Below are positions 19,105 to 27,970 of a stretch of 64,000 nt of DNA, one piece after another (position 1 is the stretch's first letter; every line of letters begins with the position of its first letter). Below the pieces are notes generated by a model. It was not told the origin of the DNA. It worked only from the letters and a program-made list of their open reading frames with translations, and ran no database searches. Position numbers and translations under genes: made by a program. Source of the stretch: Paraglaciecola psychrophila 170 (GTDB taxonomy: Bacteria; Pseudomonadota; Gammaproteobacteria; Enterobacterales; Alteromonadaceae); NCBI RefSeq assembly GCF_000347635.1, contig NC_020514.1:2666001-2730000 (forward strand), in the 5' to 3' direction.

Positions 19105-19869
19105 GTGGAACAAAAAAAGTATGAAATACAAGGCGGCAGCCTCGAAAAGTCTCTAAAGGGTGAAACCCAATTAGATCTAAAAGCGATTGCTGAAGAAGCA
19201 TGGAATTTATCAAAAAACACTAAAACAGCCGTTTTACATGGTGTGCTGTTATTGTTTTTTATCGCCATTGTATTTGCCTGGGTATTGCAATCATTTTTTG
19301 GCATCTCCGATTTAAGTGTTGTGCCCCCAAGTTTGATGATTTCACTAAAAGTCGCGGGCATCATTGTTACTACACCGATAATAGCCACCATGTTTTTGTT
19401 AGGAATTTCACACAGCGTAGGTATTAAACCAAAATTCACCTCTATTCTAAAAAATGTAATTGGCTCTGTTTTAGTCATTTTACTGGCCCTGTTATTAGCT
19501 GCGATGTCAGATGTGGGGTCGTTTATTGGTTCACAAATTAGTGTGTTGTTAGGTGTGGCGGTGTTGTTTTACATAAATCTAGCCACAAGTTTTTCAATCA
19601 TGTTGTTAATTGAAAAAAAGCTAGCGCCGAGTCAATCTGTGATCCAGTCTTTGAAGGTGTTTCACAAATATTGGATGCCACTTTCGATGTTTTACATAGT
19701 GTATTATCTTTGTCTGTTTTTAGGCGCCTTGTCCTTAGGTTTTGCGTATATTTGGATAATTCCCTTTTTCATTAATATGAGAGGTATATTATATCGGGAA
19801 TTATTTGGCGTTAAAGTGCTTAGTGTTAAGAATCAATCGAACCCTGATGAGGCGGTATTTCATGCGTGA
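19105..19869 (+). CDS. Conserved hypothetical multi-pass membrane protein
   Basis: A 254-residue protein with a ~45-residue hydrophilic N-terminus and about five or six membrane segments (around residues 47-68, 75-100, 110-135, 145-165, 190-225). I recognise no family signature. GTG 19105 is the likely start; the 3' end overlaps the next gene (ATG 19862). Its place between a LysE exporter and a Bax-like cell-wall enzyme suggests an envelope role, but this is inference from context only. Confidence 0.7.
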   Translation: MEQKKYEIQGGSLEKSLKGETQLDLKAIAEEAWNLSKNTKTAVLHGVLLLFFIAIVFAWVLQSFFGISDLSVVPPSLMISLKVAGIIVTTPIIATMFLLGISHSVGIKPKFTSILKNVIGSVLVILLALLLAAMSDVGSFIGSQISVLLGVAVLFYINLATSFSIMLLIEKKLAPSQSVIQSLKVFHKYWMPLSMFYIVYYLCLFLGALSLGFAYIWIIPFFINMRGILYRELFGVKVLSVKNQSNPDEAVFHA

Positions 19870-20689
19870 TTTTATTAAAATATCTGTTGTGACCCTTGCT
19901 GTTGTAATCAGCACAATAGTATTCATTGTTTTACTACAACAATTTAAAACTAAAGACGTTGCGGAAGACATTATTAGCCTGAATGGTTTACACATCGCTC
20001 CACTAGATAGCAGTAGGAAAGCAGTACCAAATTTTTCTGATTATGCTGATGTTATCGAAAAAAAACAGGCGTTTTTTGCTTATTTACAACCTGAAATTCA
20101 AAGACAAAATGAGATTGTATTAAAAGAGCGTGAAATGGTAATTGCTCTGCAAGCGTTATTCTTAAAACAACAAGAGTTTAATAAGCATCAAAAAGCAGTA
20201 TTTAAGAAGTTAGCAAAAAAATATCAATTTAGCAGTGATAAATCTCTATCTGTAGAACAAACCTTAGAAACATTAGTCAGAAGAGTTGACACAATACCAG
20301 AGGCCCTCATTTTAGTTCAGGCGGCGAATGAATCTGGTTGGGGCGAATCAAGGTTTGCTCAAAAGGGCTACAATTTTTTTGGTCTTTGGTGTTTTAAAAA
20401 GGGCTGTGGTTTTGTACCTAAACAACGTACTGATGGGGCTGAACATGAAGTCGCAAGGTTTAGAGATTTGTCACATGCAGTTATGACCTATGTTCGTAAC
20501 ATCAATCGTCATTATGCATATAAAGACTTACGTGTAATAAGGCAAATTCTTAGAGAGGCTGATAAGCCCGTTACTGCAAGAGCTCTCGCAGTCGGTCTAT
20601 CAAGTTATTCTGAGCGTGGACAAGAATACATTGATGAATTGTTAAGCATGTTGCGAGTAAACAGAAAACATATGGAAACAGAGAGTTGA
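19862..20689 (+). CDS. Bax-like glucosaminidase-domain protein
   Basis: A 275-residue protein with an N-terminal membrane anchor (about residues 5-24), a charged helical stretch to about residue 130, and a C-terminal glucosaminidase domain. The catalytic Glu sits in LVQAANESGWGESRFA, followed by NFFGLWCFKKGCGFVP and FRDLSHAVMTYVRN, closely matching E. coli Bax. It is predicted to be a membrane-anchored periplasmic peptidoglycan hydrolase. I chose ATG 19862 because it gives a clean signal anchor and the usual short overlap. Its stop overlaps the next start by 3 bases. Confidence 0.88.
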   Translation: MRDFIKISVVTLAVVISTIVFIVLLQQFKTKDVAEDIISLNGLHIAPLDSSRKAVPNFSDYADVIEKKQAFFAYLQPEIQRQNEIVLKEREMVIALQALFLKQQEFNKHQKAVFKKLAKKYQFSSDKSLSVEQTLETLVRRVDTIPEALILVQAANESGWGESRFAQKGYNFFGLWCFKKGCGFVPKQRTDGAEHEVARFRDLSHAVMTYVRNINRHYAYKDLRVIRQILREADKPVTARALAVGLSSYSERGQEYIDELLSMLRVNRKHMETES

Positions 20690-21321
20690 AATTAATTATA
20701 TTTATATTAGGGCTGACGATTTTAAGTTCATTTGCTGCTGCAGAGACCTTAGAAGTAGAGTATTCGAGTTTTTATAGTCATGTTAAAAAACTGGATGATC
20801 CTGAGACAAACGTATTAAGGTTTGCTTTTGGATTTCAGCATATTACCGAGGAACGTCTTTGTCACATCAGCAGTGCAAAAATAGTTACGCAAAAACAAAC
20901 ATTAGAATTAACGGTAGAAGATAATGAGCGTTTTACGGTGCCAACAGATAAAATTCTTAAAATGGCTAAGGCACAGGTAGTCCTCGAATTAGATGATCAG
21001 GCAAATAGATGTGATATGTCAGTGCAATTAGAGACGTTACCGAGTTATTTGAAGACACAATATAGCCATGATGAGCTGTTGTTATTGTTTGAGCAATATC
21101 AGGCATTTTTTGATGAGATGGGCGGATTTCTGTCGTTTATGATGCCTTCTGCTGAAGGTTTACTGTTTCACTTCGAAGAGGGGGTCACTTTACCTGAAAG
21201 TTTGCAACCCTTAATGAATAAAGAGGGAACTATAGCGTTGAACAAAATATGGCTGGCACAGGGGAACGGACTTGAATTGCCCCAAAAACCGTTACGCATA
21301 ACCACTATTGTGGAGAAATAA
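20686..21321 (+). CDS. DUF2987 domain-containing periplasmic protein
   Basis: A 211-residue protein with a signal peptide (hydrophobic residues 3-15, cleavage near SSFAAAE). The mature part matches my recollection of DUF2987, a gammaproteobacterial family of unknown function: VEYSSFYSHVKKL, FAFGFQHI, and FLSFMMPSAEGLLFHF. The TTG 20686 start overlaps the stop of the Bax-like gene, so the two are translationally coupled. It is the last gene of the cobB operon and converges on the YkvA-like gene. Confidence 0.78.
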   Translation: MKLIIFILGLTILSSFAAAETLEVEYSSFYSHVKKLDDPETNVLRFAFGFQHITEERLCHISSAKIVTQKQTLELTVEDNERFTVPTDKILKMAKAQVVLELDDQANRCDMSVQLETLPSYLKTQYSHDELLLLFEQYQAFFDEMGGFLSFMMPSAEGLLFHFEEGVTLPESLQPLMNKEGTIALNKIWLAQGNGLELPQKPLRITTIVEK

Positions 21322-21385
21322 GTTATTTAGTAAGAAGAGGTATGCAGAGTGACTATGTTACCCTGCATTCAATAATTATTTAGGG

Positions 21386-21937
21386 CTAATCTCTCCTAGA
21401 GAATAAACGCCTACTCCCGCCAGTACTACGGTTACGGCGCATATTTGAACGAAGCTCTGTTCTTTTGCTGTCCAACCAACTGTCCCTATTTACATTAGCT
21501 TCAGAGCCTCTGCGAGTTTCTTCAGTTGTTCTGAATTTGCAAAATTGTCTATAAGCTGACAAATCTTGTGACAACTCTTGAATGACCAATTCGATCATAA
21601 TGGCATCATCTACATATCCTAAACCAGGAATGTTGTCTGGCACTAAATCTTCAGGTTCACTAAAATAGGCAAGTGAAGTCAGAATTTCATTTTTTTCATC
21701 TTCTGGCATTTGCCATTCTGGGTCTTCTAAAGCAGAAATAAGAGTTTCGAGAGATTCCATTCTGCGTTTAACAAAATCAGGTAAATTAGCCTGTTCCATT
21801 TCTGCACAAACGGAACGTGCTTTCTGTAACACTTCGGCCGGTGGTAATTTACTGGCTTTACTCATTGCGGCTTTCATCATGGTACGAAAATGTTCTAAGT
21901 CACTATCAGAAAGTTCGAAACTAATTTGAATGGGCAT
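21386..21937 (-). CDS. YkvA-like (DUF1232) protein
   Basis: A 183-residue protein. The DUF1232 core is the segment YFSEPEDLVPDNIPGLGYVD (near residue 93) followed by a hydrophobic helix. The N-terminal ~85 residues are helical, and the C-terminus is a basic Arg/Ser tail (about 150-183) that may bind nucleic acid or phospholipid. The function of the family is unknown. ATG 21937 is the natural start. Confidence 0.8.
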   Translation of the reverse strand: MPIQISFELSDSDLEHFRTMMKAAMSKASKLPPAEVLQKARSVCAEMEQANLPDFVKRRMESLETLISALEDPEWQMPEDEKNEILTSLAYFSEPEDLVPDNIPGLGYVDDAIMIELVIQELSQDLSAYRQFCKFRTTEETRRGSEANVNRDSWLDSKRTELRSNMRRNRSTGGSRRLFSRRD

Positions 21938-22064
21938 GTTGTCAATCCTTGTTTTATTATTAGATATCTACCTTAAAGAGCAGCCGAGAGTCTGTCAATT
22001 GCACAGTTCAAATATCGTCCCTAATCTGCTCTTTATCCGAAGTTAATGTGCAATTAATTGGTAT

Positions 22065-23090
22065 TTAGTCTGTACCCAGCTGATATTTTATTTGCTCTTC
22101 AATTCTATGAACACTAGCACGACCATGCTCAATAAGTTCTTTGGCTCGATAAAACTCCATCATACCGAAATCACGAAGCTGTGGTTCAATTAGAATGTCC
22201 GGTGGATCGCCAGCTAGGCGAGAGCGAGTCACTCTTGCAGATAGGATATCTAATGATCCTGTCATAGCATTAATAATGGATGGAGCAGGGGGCACAATAA
22301 TATGATTCTGACTTGGTATCTGTGGTGTTTTTGACGGTTCCACATTGGCAGGCTCAAGAATTTCTAAACATTCTTCAGTCAAAAATTCTTGGTCTGTAAT
22401 TATGTCTTGCTCAGTTGCATCAGGAGTTGTATCTCCATCCTTCTTAAACCATTGTTGAATTTGTTGCTGACTACGTTTAAAAAAATCGGATGTCTTTTTT
22501 TGGTTATTACTATGATCAATAGGATTGGCGACCAAAGATTGAGGTCTAAAATCTGCACTTAGATTAACTGCGATCACAATGTCTGCACCTAACATTCTGC
22601 ACATATTAACTGGCACAGGATTAACCACGCCCCCATCAACAAGCCATCTATTTTCAAATAAAATCGGCGGAAACAAACCAGGAATCGCACATGATGCCTT
22701 AACAGCTTCAACCACAGAGCCACTCATAAAGTTAACTTCTCGGCCGCTGTATAAGTCCGTGGCGACAGCTGCAAAAGGTTTATTTAACTCTTCAAAGGTT
22801 TCAAAACTAAAGTTATCTTGCAGGGCTTTAAATACTTTAAGCCCACTCACGAGGCCACCTTTATGAAAACCGACTCCCATCAAAGCAAACACCTGCCAAT
22901 CTGTTAGGCTTTCAACCCATTCAGCTAATTCTGACAATTTCCCAGAGGCATAAGCGGCTCCCACATAAGAGCCTATAGAGCACCCGGATACTATATCTAT
23001 CTCGATGCCCATTTCTTCTAGAGCTTGGATCACGCCTATGTGCGCCCATCCTCTTGCAGCGCCGCTTCCTAATGCTAGACCAATTTTCAT
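22065..23090 (-). CDS. Patatin-like phospholipase (RssA type)
   Basis: A 341-residue serine hydrolase. The oxyanion loop is GSGAARGWAHIGV near residue 8, the nucleophile serine is in SGCSIGS (near 37), and the catalytic Asp is in VDGGVVNPVP (near 155). The N-terminal ~190 residues form the patatin domain. A hydrophilic acidic linker (about 195-265) is inserted before a short conserved C-terminus. It is predicted to be a lysophospholipase or acyl hydrolase. It lies 18 bases downstream of ttcA in the same direction. Confidence 0.88.
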   Translation of the reverse strand: MKIGLALGSGAARGWAHIGVIQALEEMGIEIDIVSGCSIGSYVGAAYASGKLSELAEWVESLTDWQVFALMGVGFHKGGLVSGLKVFKALQDNFSFETFEELNKPFAAVATDLYSGREVNFMSGSVVEAVKASCAIPGLFPPILFENRWLVDGGVVNPVPVNMCRMLGADIVIAVNLSADFRPQSLVANPIDHSNNQKKTSDFFKRSQQQIQQWFKKDGDTTPDATEQDIITDQEFLTEECLEILEPANVEPSKTPQIPSQNHIIVPPAPSIINAMTGSLDILSARVTRSRLAGDPPDILIEPQLRDFGMMEFYRAKELIEHGRASVHRIEEQIKYQLGTD

Positions 23091-23108
23091 AAATATATGT
23101 TTTTAATC

Positions 23109-23918
23109 CTAAATGTTGGTTATGTTGAGCGACATTACTTCTTTAAACTGTGTCGAAGTGACTGAGGTCAGTTCGGGAGGATCAAAACCAATATCACCGT
23201 TTTCAAATGGTGTAGATTGAGTTTTTAAAGCAACAAAATCAAATTGAGTATTATCAGCTAGATGCGAAGGCACCACATTTTGTAATGCTTTTGTCATGGA
23301 TTCTATTCTGCCAGGAAAGCGCTGCTGCCAATCTTGCAACATACCTTTTATGACTTTTCTTTGCAGATTTTCTTGGGAGCCACAGAGATTGCAAGGAATA
23401 ATCGGGAATTCAAGGTGTTGAGAATAAGCAGCAATATCCTGTTCGGCGCAATAAGCCAGTGGCCGAATAACCATTTGTTTGCCATCATCACTGACTAATT
23501 TTGGTGGCATCGATTTTAACTGCCCCCCATTAAACATGTTAAGAAAGAGCGTCTCCAACATATCATCTCTATGATGTCCCAGTGCAATTTTAGTGGCTTT
23601 TAATCGCGTAGCTGTGTTGTATAAAATGCCTCGGCGCAGTCTTGAACAAAGTGCACAGGTAGTTTTACCTTCAGGTACTTTATCTATTACGATGGAATAA
23701 GTGTCTTCTTCTACTACCTCAAAATCTACACCAAGCTGGGTAAGGTATTCAGGCAATACATGCTCTGGGAACCCAGGTTGTTTCTGATCAAGATTAACCG
23801 CAATAATACTAAACGAAATGGGTGCTACTTTTTGCATATGCAGCAACATATCCAACATAGTGTAACTATCTTTCCCTCCAGATAAGCAGACCATGACTTT
23901 GTCGCCATCTTCAATCAT
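23109..23918 (-). CDS. ttcA: tRNA 2-thiocytidine biosynthesis protein TtcA (5' end uncertain)
   Basis: The reading frame has the PP-loop [12 protein letters not shown], the iron-sulfur cysteines in [25 protein letters not shown] and IIPCNLCGS, all TtcA hallmarks; it thiolates C32 of certain tRNAs. ATG 23918 gives 269 residues, about 35 shorter at the N-terminus than E. coli TtcA. The missing conserved part ([20 protein letters not shown]) is encoded in frame upstream, but that stretch opens after a TGA at 24018-24020 and has no ATG, GTG or TTG. A suitable ATG at 24021 is one base out of frame. See findings. Confidence 0.85.
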   Translation of the reverse strand: MIEDGDKVMVCLSGGKDSYTMLDMLLHMQKVAPISFSIIAVNLDQKQPGFPEHVLPEYLTQLGVDFEVVEEDTYSIVIDKVPEGKTTCALCSRLRRGILYNTATRLKATKIALGHHRDDMLETLFLNMFNGGQLKSMPPKLVSDDGKQMVIRPLAYCAEQDIAAYSQHLEFPIIPCNLCGSQENLQRKVIKGMLQDWQQRFPGRIESMTKALQNVVPSHLADNTQFDFVALKTQSTPFENGDIGFDPPELTSVTSTQFKEVMSLNITNI

Positions 23919-24135
23919 ATTAAAATCAGCTAGCGCTTTACCGGTGTTATGTCTGATGCGTTTTTGTAATTTATTGAAGCTTTGTGTGTTTTTGCTTATT
24001 AATACTGGATAATTGATTCATGGATATGCTTATATTTTATTGACTAAAAAGTTTGCCTCATATGGCTGGATAATTATACTGGAAAAAAATTCCTGTTTCT
24101 GAACTAAACCTTTGTTTAATGGATATGTTGTTTTT

Positions 24136-24818
24136 ATGCCTTATAGTTTGTCAATACAAGACCTATTTTTTACTTGGTCAAAACAAAGTGAATTTGCTCT
24201 ACGTATACCTAATTGGCAAGTGGAGACAGGAAAAAAAGTATTCTTATATGGACGTTCAGGGGAAGGAAAGTCTACGTTGTTGAATTTAATTTCTGGTATT
24301 GAAAACCGCTATAGTGGTGACATACATGTTTAGGTCAATGCATGACCGAATTAAGCCAAAGGCAAAAAGACACGTTCAGAGCGAATAATATTGGCATTAT
24401 ATTTCAACAGTTTAATTTATTGCCTTATTTATCAGCAGAACAAAATATACGTTTGTCCCAGCGTTTTAGAAGTGTAAATAAGACTGCAGACTCAATCGAA
24501 CTAGCCTCAATATCTGAACGCTTAGAATTAAACCGTCATATACTCAAACAAAAATCAATTGAGCTGAGTGTTGGTCAACAGCAAAGAGTAGCCGTTACAC
24601 GAGCCTTGTTCGGCTCGCCTGCGTTAATTATTGCCGACGAACCTACCTCGGCCTTAGATACTCAGACCAGAACACAATTTATCCAGTTATTATTAGACTC
24701 AGCTGAATCCTCGACGGTTATATTTGTTAGTCACGATATGTCTTTGGCTTCACACTTTGATCAACAATTAGCTCTAGCAGATTTACAGCAACCAAGGGGC
24801 GAAGTTGATGCTGCTTAA
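24136..24818 (+). pseudogene. ABC transporter ATPase, frameshifted
   Basis: Two pieces of one LolD/MacB-type ATPase. The first (from ATG 24136) has Walker A GRSGEGKSTLLNL and stops at TAG 24331-24333. The second, in another frame, continues with the Q-loop FQQFNLLPY, signature ELSVGQQQR and Walker B LIIADEPTSALD. Adding one T in the TTT run near 24328-24330 would restore a continuous frame through VLGQCMTELS. The 3' end overlaps the permease start. Inactive as written unless the shift is a sequencing error. Confidence 0.85.
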
Positions 24819-26030
24819 ATTAGTCTTAGCAAGTCTATGGTCGCGGCGAGTTATGGCTATTCTGACTTGTACATCAATTGCGATAAGCATGCTGGTGCTT
24901 ATTGGCGTTGAGCTTTTGCGTGTAGAGGTAAAAAACAACTTTGAACGGGCTGTATCTGGCGTAGACTTGATCGTGGGTAGCCGTACTAGTGGCATAAACT
25001 TATTACTATTTTCGGTGTTTAAAATTGGCAACCCTAGCAACAACCTGCAATGAAAAAGCTATCAAGATATAATTAATAGGTATTAAGTAGCTTGGTCGGT
25101 TCCGCTTTCGATGGGAGATTCTCATCAAGGGTTTTCTGTGATCGGCACAACGAGTGACTATTTCGAATATTTTAAGTATGCCGATAAACAAAACATTTCA
25201 TTCGCGCAAAGTGAACGTTTTAAACGTTTATATGAAGTTATGTTAGGTGTAGATGCAGCTAAGAGTCTGGAATATAACATAAATCAATCGCTAGTCATGT
25301 CTCATGGCACCGGTAAGGTCAGCTTTACCCATCACGAAGACCATCCTTTTAAGGTAGTCGGGATATTAAAATCGACAGGTACACCCGCAGAACAGTCTTT
25401 ATATATCCCCTTACAAAGCATCGATATCCTGCATCAAACACAACATATTCATGATGAATTATTAACAGATGCACCTTTAGGAAAACAATATCAATCACAG
25501 CTCAATGCGTTTTTACTTGGTAGTAAAAGCAAAATAGCCGTATTACGTTTGCAGCGAGATATTAATCAATATACACAAGAGCCGCTTAGCGCAATTCTGC
25601 CTACTTTAGCTCTACGTGAGCTTTGGAAAATTGTAGGTGCGGTTGAAATTAGCTTGAGGGTGATTTCATGGCTGATATTAGCTACAGCTCTTATTTGTAT
25701 GAAAACTATGTTGTTGGCCTCAATGAAAGAGAATTGGAAGTGCTGAGAGCTTTAGGTGCTAAAGCGCATGTCATTATTTTACTGATTGGCGCTGAGGCTT
25801 TGTTGCCTAAAACTGTGGGTTCATTGGCAGGTTATTTATTGATCACATTGGGGTTACTACTAGGCCAGCCTTTACTTGAACAACAATTTGCCTTTTACAT
25901 CAGCCCATATGTAGATTTCGCTTCCGTTGCACATTTCTTCTTTATAGCTGCATGTGCAGCTATATTATTGTCTTTTATCCCAGCAGTAGTTGCTTATAAA
26001 AAGTCACTACTTAGCGGCCTTAAACAATAG
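24808..26030 (+). pseudogene. FtsX-like ABC permease, two stops and a frameshift
   Basis: Reads as an FtsX/MacB-type permease of roughly 400 residues broken at three sites. The N-terminal piece (MLLKLVLASLWSRR, first membrane span, periplasmic start) ends at TGA 25051-25053. TAA 25084-25086 follows in the same frame. The frame then continues from 25111 through the periplasmic domain into the second membrane span. Near 25720-25740 the frame shifts so that ASMKE is followed by NERELEVLRALGAKAHVI and the last two spans in another frame. It would have been the partner of the ATPase just upstream; substrate unknown. Confidence 0.85.
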
Positions 26031-26073
26031 CTTGTTTTAGGCACATCTAACATTATACCGGTCATACAAAGCC

Positions 26074-27003
26074 TTAACATTTTACAGGTGACACGAAGCC
26101 ATCAGGCTTAATCGCCAATACATCACAATTAAGTTTATCAATCACATGTTCTGCGGTGTTACCGATTAGCGCTGCAGAAATACCTTGCCGACCAATAGTA
26201 CCAAGCACTACCAACTCTGCATCTAATTGTTCAGCGTATTTTGGGATCACGTCCTCTGGCAAGCCAATATCCACGTGACAATGTGTTTTACTTATGTGGT
26301 GTCTTTCACTGTGTTCTTGCATACATTGTTCATGGTGCTGCTTAGCTGATTCGTCGTACGAGGTGGGGTCAAACTCAGGAATTTCGATAACAATGTTGGC
26401 AGGTGTGCCAGGATAAGAATTAACTAAGTGAACATTTGAAGATAATAACTTAGCAAAATGTAAGGCTTGCTTCGTGATTTCTTCGTTTAACGAAATGTGC
26501 TCTTTGACATCAACTCCTACGTTAATTGCAGCAATAATTTGACCCCCAATAGGCCAATCATGCTCTTTTACTAATAACACAGGCACGGGTGCTTTTCGCA
26601 TGATATGCCAGTCGGTGGGAGTGAAAATAACTGATTTTAATGAATCATGTTGCTGAGTGCCTTTAACAATCAGATCGTAGCCTTTGTCTATCACTTCATA
26701 AATAATGCTTTCATAAGGTCGATTATGCCAAACGATTTTAACATCGATGCTCACGCTTTGAGTACTGAATTTCTCTGAGACTAAATTAACTAACCAGTCA
26801 GTTCTGTCATCTATAACGGCCTGTCGCATATTTTCGCGCTCATCCATAGAGAGCATAGTGGTCATTTCGTACGAAAAGTCATAGATAGTTAGAAATGCAG
26901 TAATACTGGCGCCGTTGATTTTGGCTATTTCAATTGCTCTGGCTAATGATTTTTGGTTAGTAATCTCTGGCTCTATAACGGCTAATATTTTCTGATAATT
27001 CAT
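26074..27003 (-). CDS. uspE: Universal stress protein UspE (tandem Usp)
   Basis: A 309-residue protein with two Usp domains (about residues 1-145 and 155-305). The N-terminus MNYQKILAVIEPE and the C-terminal VVLGTIGRQGISAALIGNTA with a nucleotide-binding G-x(9)-G(S/T)-type motif match UspE. It is a cytoplasmic stress-resistance protein. In related bacteria uspE sits next to fnr and the cbb3 oxidase cluster; here it follows the TauE-like gene directly and fnr is absent. Confidence 0.88.
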   Translation of the reverse strand: MNYQKILAVIEPEITNQKSLARAIEIAKINGASITAFLTIYDFSYEMTTMLSMDERENMRQAVIDDRTDWLVNLVSEKFSTQSVSIDVKIVWHNRPYESIIYEVIDKGYDLIVKGTQQHDSLKSVIFTPTDWHIMRKAPVPVLLVKEHDWPIGGQIIAAINVGVDVKEHISLNEEITKQALHFAKLLSSNVHLVNSYPGTPANIVIEIPEFDPTSYDESAKQHHEQCMQEHSERHHISKTHCHVDIGLPEDVIPKYAEQLDAELVVLGTIGRQGISAALIGNTAEHVIDKLNCDVLAIKPDGFVSPVKC

Positions 27004-27100
27004 ACCGGACCTTTATATAAAATAGCGGATAAGTAGTTTAATAAGCTTATGAAAATATTTAATATTTTACCAGTGGTTAGGCGTCTAAAAGATGACTATT

Positions 27101-27772
27101 TTATTGAATTGAGCCTGAAATAGCTTGGAATAATTGATTTGTAGCGAATAACATGAGCAGTAAACCCATGAAAAATTTCGCTTTAGGGGTTTGGATTAAT
27201 TGTTGAATCTTGTCGAATCCAGAAGCCATTAATATCATTATTGGTAAGGTGCCTAAACCAAAACCAGCCATAATAATAGCCCCCTGAAGTGCAGACCCGC
27301 TGGCCAAAGACCACGTTAGCACCGAATAAACTAAGCCACAGGGTAACCATCCCCAAATCATGCCATAGGGTAGAGCGTGTAATGGGCTTTTAAAGGGAAG
27401 TAATTTTTTTGACCATGGACGTATTAATTTCCAAAATTTGCTACCTAGCTTTTCAATGTTGCTAAGTCCTTGCCACCAACCCGCAATATATAACCCTAAT
27501 AAAAATAGGAACACCCCGCTAACAAACTGCAAGATGATAATACCTTGATTAATTTGATGGGCAAACAAATAGCCAGCCCATCCAGTTATTGACCCTGCAA
27601 TAATATAGCTTACTACTCGGCCGAAATTGTAGGCCAGAGTGTAAGGTAACATCGCTGAATTTTTAGGGACCGCATAAGTAAAAGCCCCCACGATGCCTCC
27701 ACACATGCCTACGCAATGCACTCCACCTGCTAAACCAATTAGTAAAGCCGAAACAAACGTTAAGTCATTCAT
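27101..27772 (-). CDS. Sulfite exporter TauE/SafE-like membrane protein, cbb3-cluster type
   Basis: A 223-residue inner-membrane protein with about six spans. The N-terminal GGVHCVGMCGGIVGAF motif is typical of the TauE/SafE-like proteins encoded with ccoS and ccoI. The Cys/His motif may handle copper during cbb3 oxidase assembly, but the role is not proven. ATG 27772 overlaps the ccoS stop by 8 bases, supporting that start over the longer form at 27823. Confidence 0.82.
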   Translation of the reverse strand: MNDLTFVSALLIGLAGGVHCVGMCGGIVGAFTYAVPKNSAMLPYTLAYNFGRVVSYIIAGSITGWAGYLFAHQINQGIIILQFVSGVFLFLLGLYIAGWWQGLSNIEKLGSKFWKLIRPWSKKLLPFKSPLHALPYGMIWGWLPCGLVYSVLTWSLASGSALQGAIIMAGFGLGTLPIMILMASGFDKIQQLIQTPKAKFFMGLLLMLFATNQLFQAISGSIQ

Positions 27773-27956
27773 CACTTTTGTTAGATGTTGGTTGTGGTTC
27801 TGAGGGTTTCTTAGGCAGGTCATCGTCGAACAAAATACTACTACCGTGGCGCTCTAAATCCTCGAATTGATTAGATTTCACAGCCCAAAAAAACACACCG
27901 ATTGCTATGCTCACTAGTAATATAGCCAGTGGGATCAAAACATATATACTGCTCAA
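27765..27956 (-). CDS. ccoS: cbb3-type oxidase assembly protein CcoS
   Basis: A 63-residue protein with one N-terminal membrane segment (SSIYVLIPLAILLVSIAIG) and the conserved FFWAVKSNQFEDLE followed by an acidic tail. Known members are needed for heme/copper insertion into CcoN. The start is TTG 27956. It lies 14 bases after ccoI and overlaps the TauE-like gene. Confidence 0.9.
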   Translation of the reverse strand: MSSIYVLIPLAILLVSIAIGVFFWAVKSNQFEDLERHGSSILFDDDLPKKPSEPQPTSNKSDE

Positions 27957-27970
27957 GAGAAGGCCCTCTA

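Noticed and set aside
25111..25746. Stand-alone 211-residue protein
   Set aside because: It is the middle part of the broken ABC permease, in the same frame as the piece starting at 24808, separated only by two stop codons.
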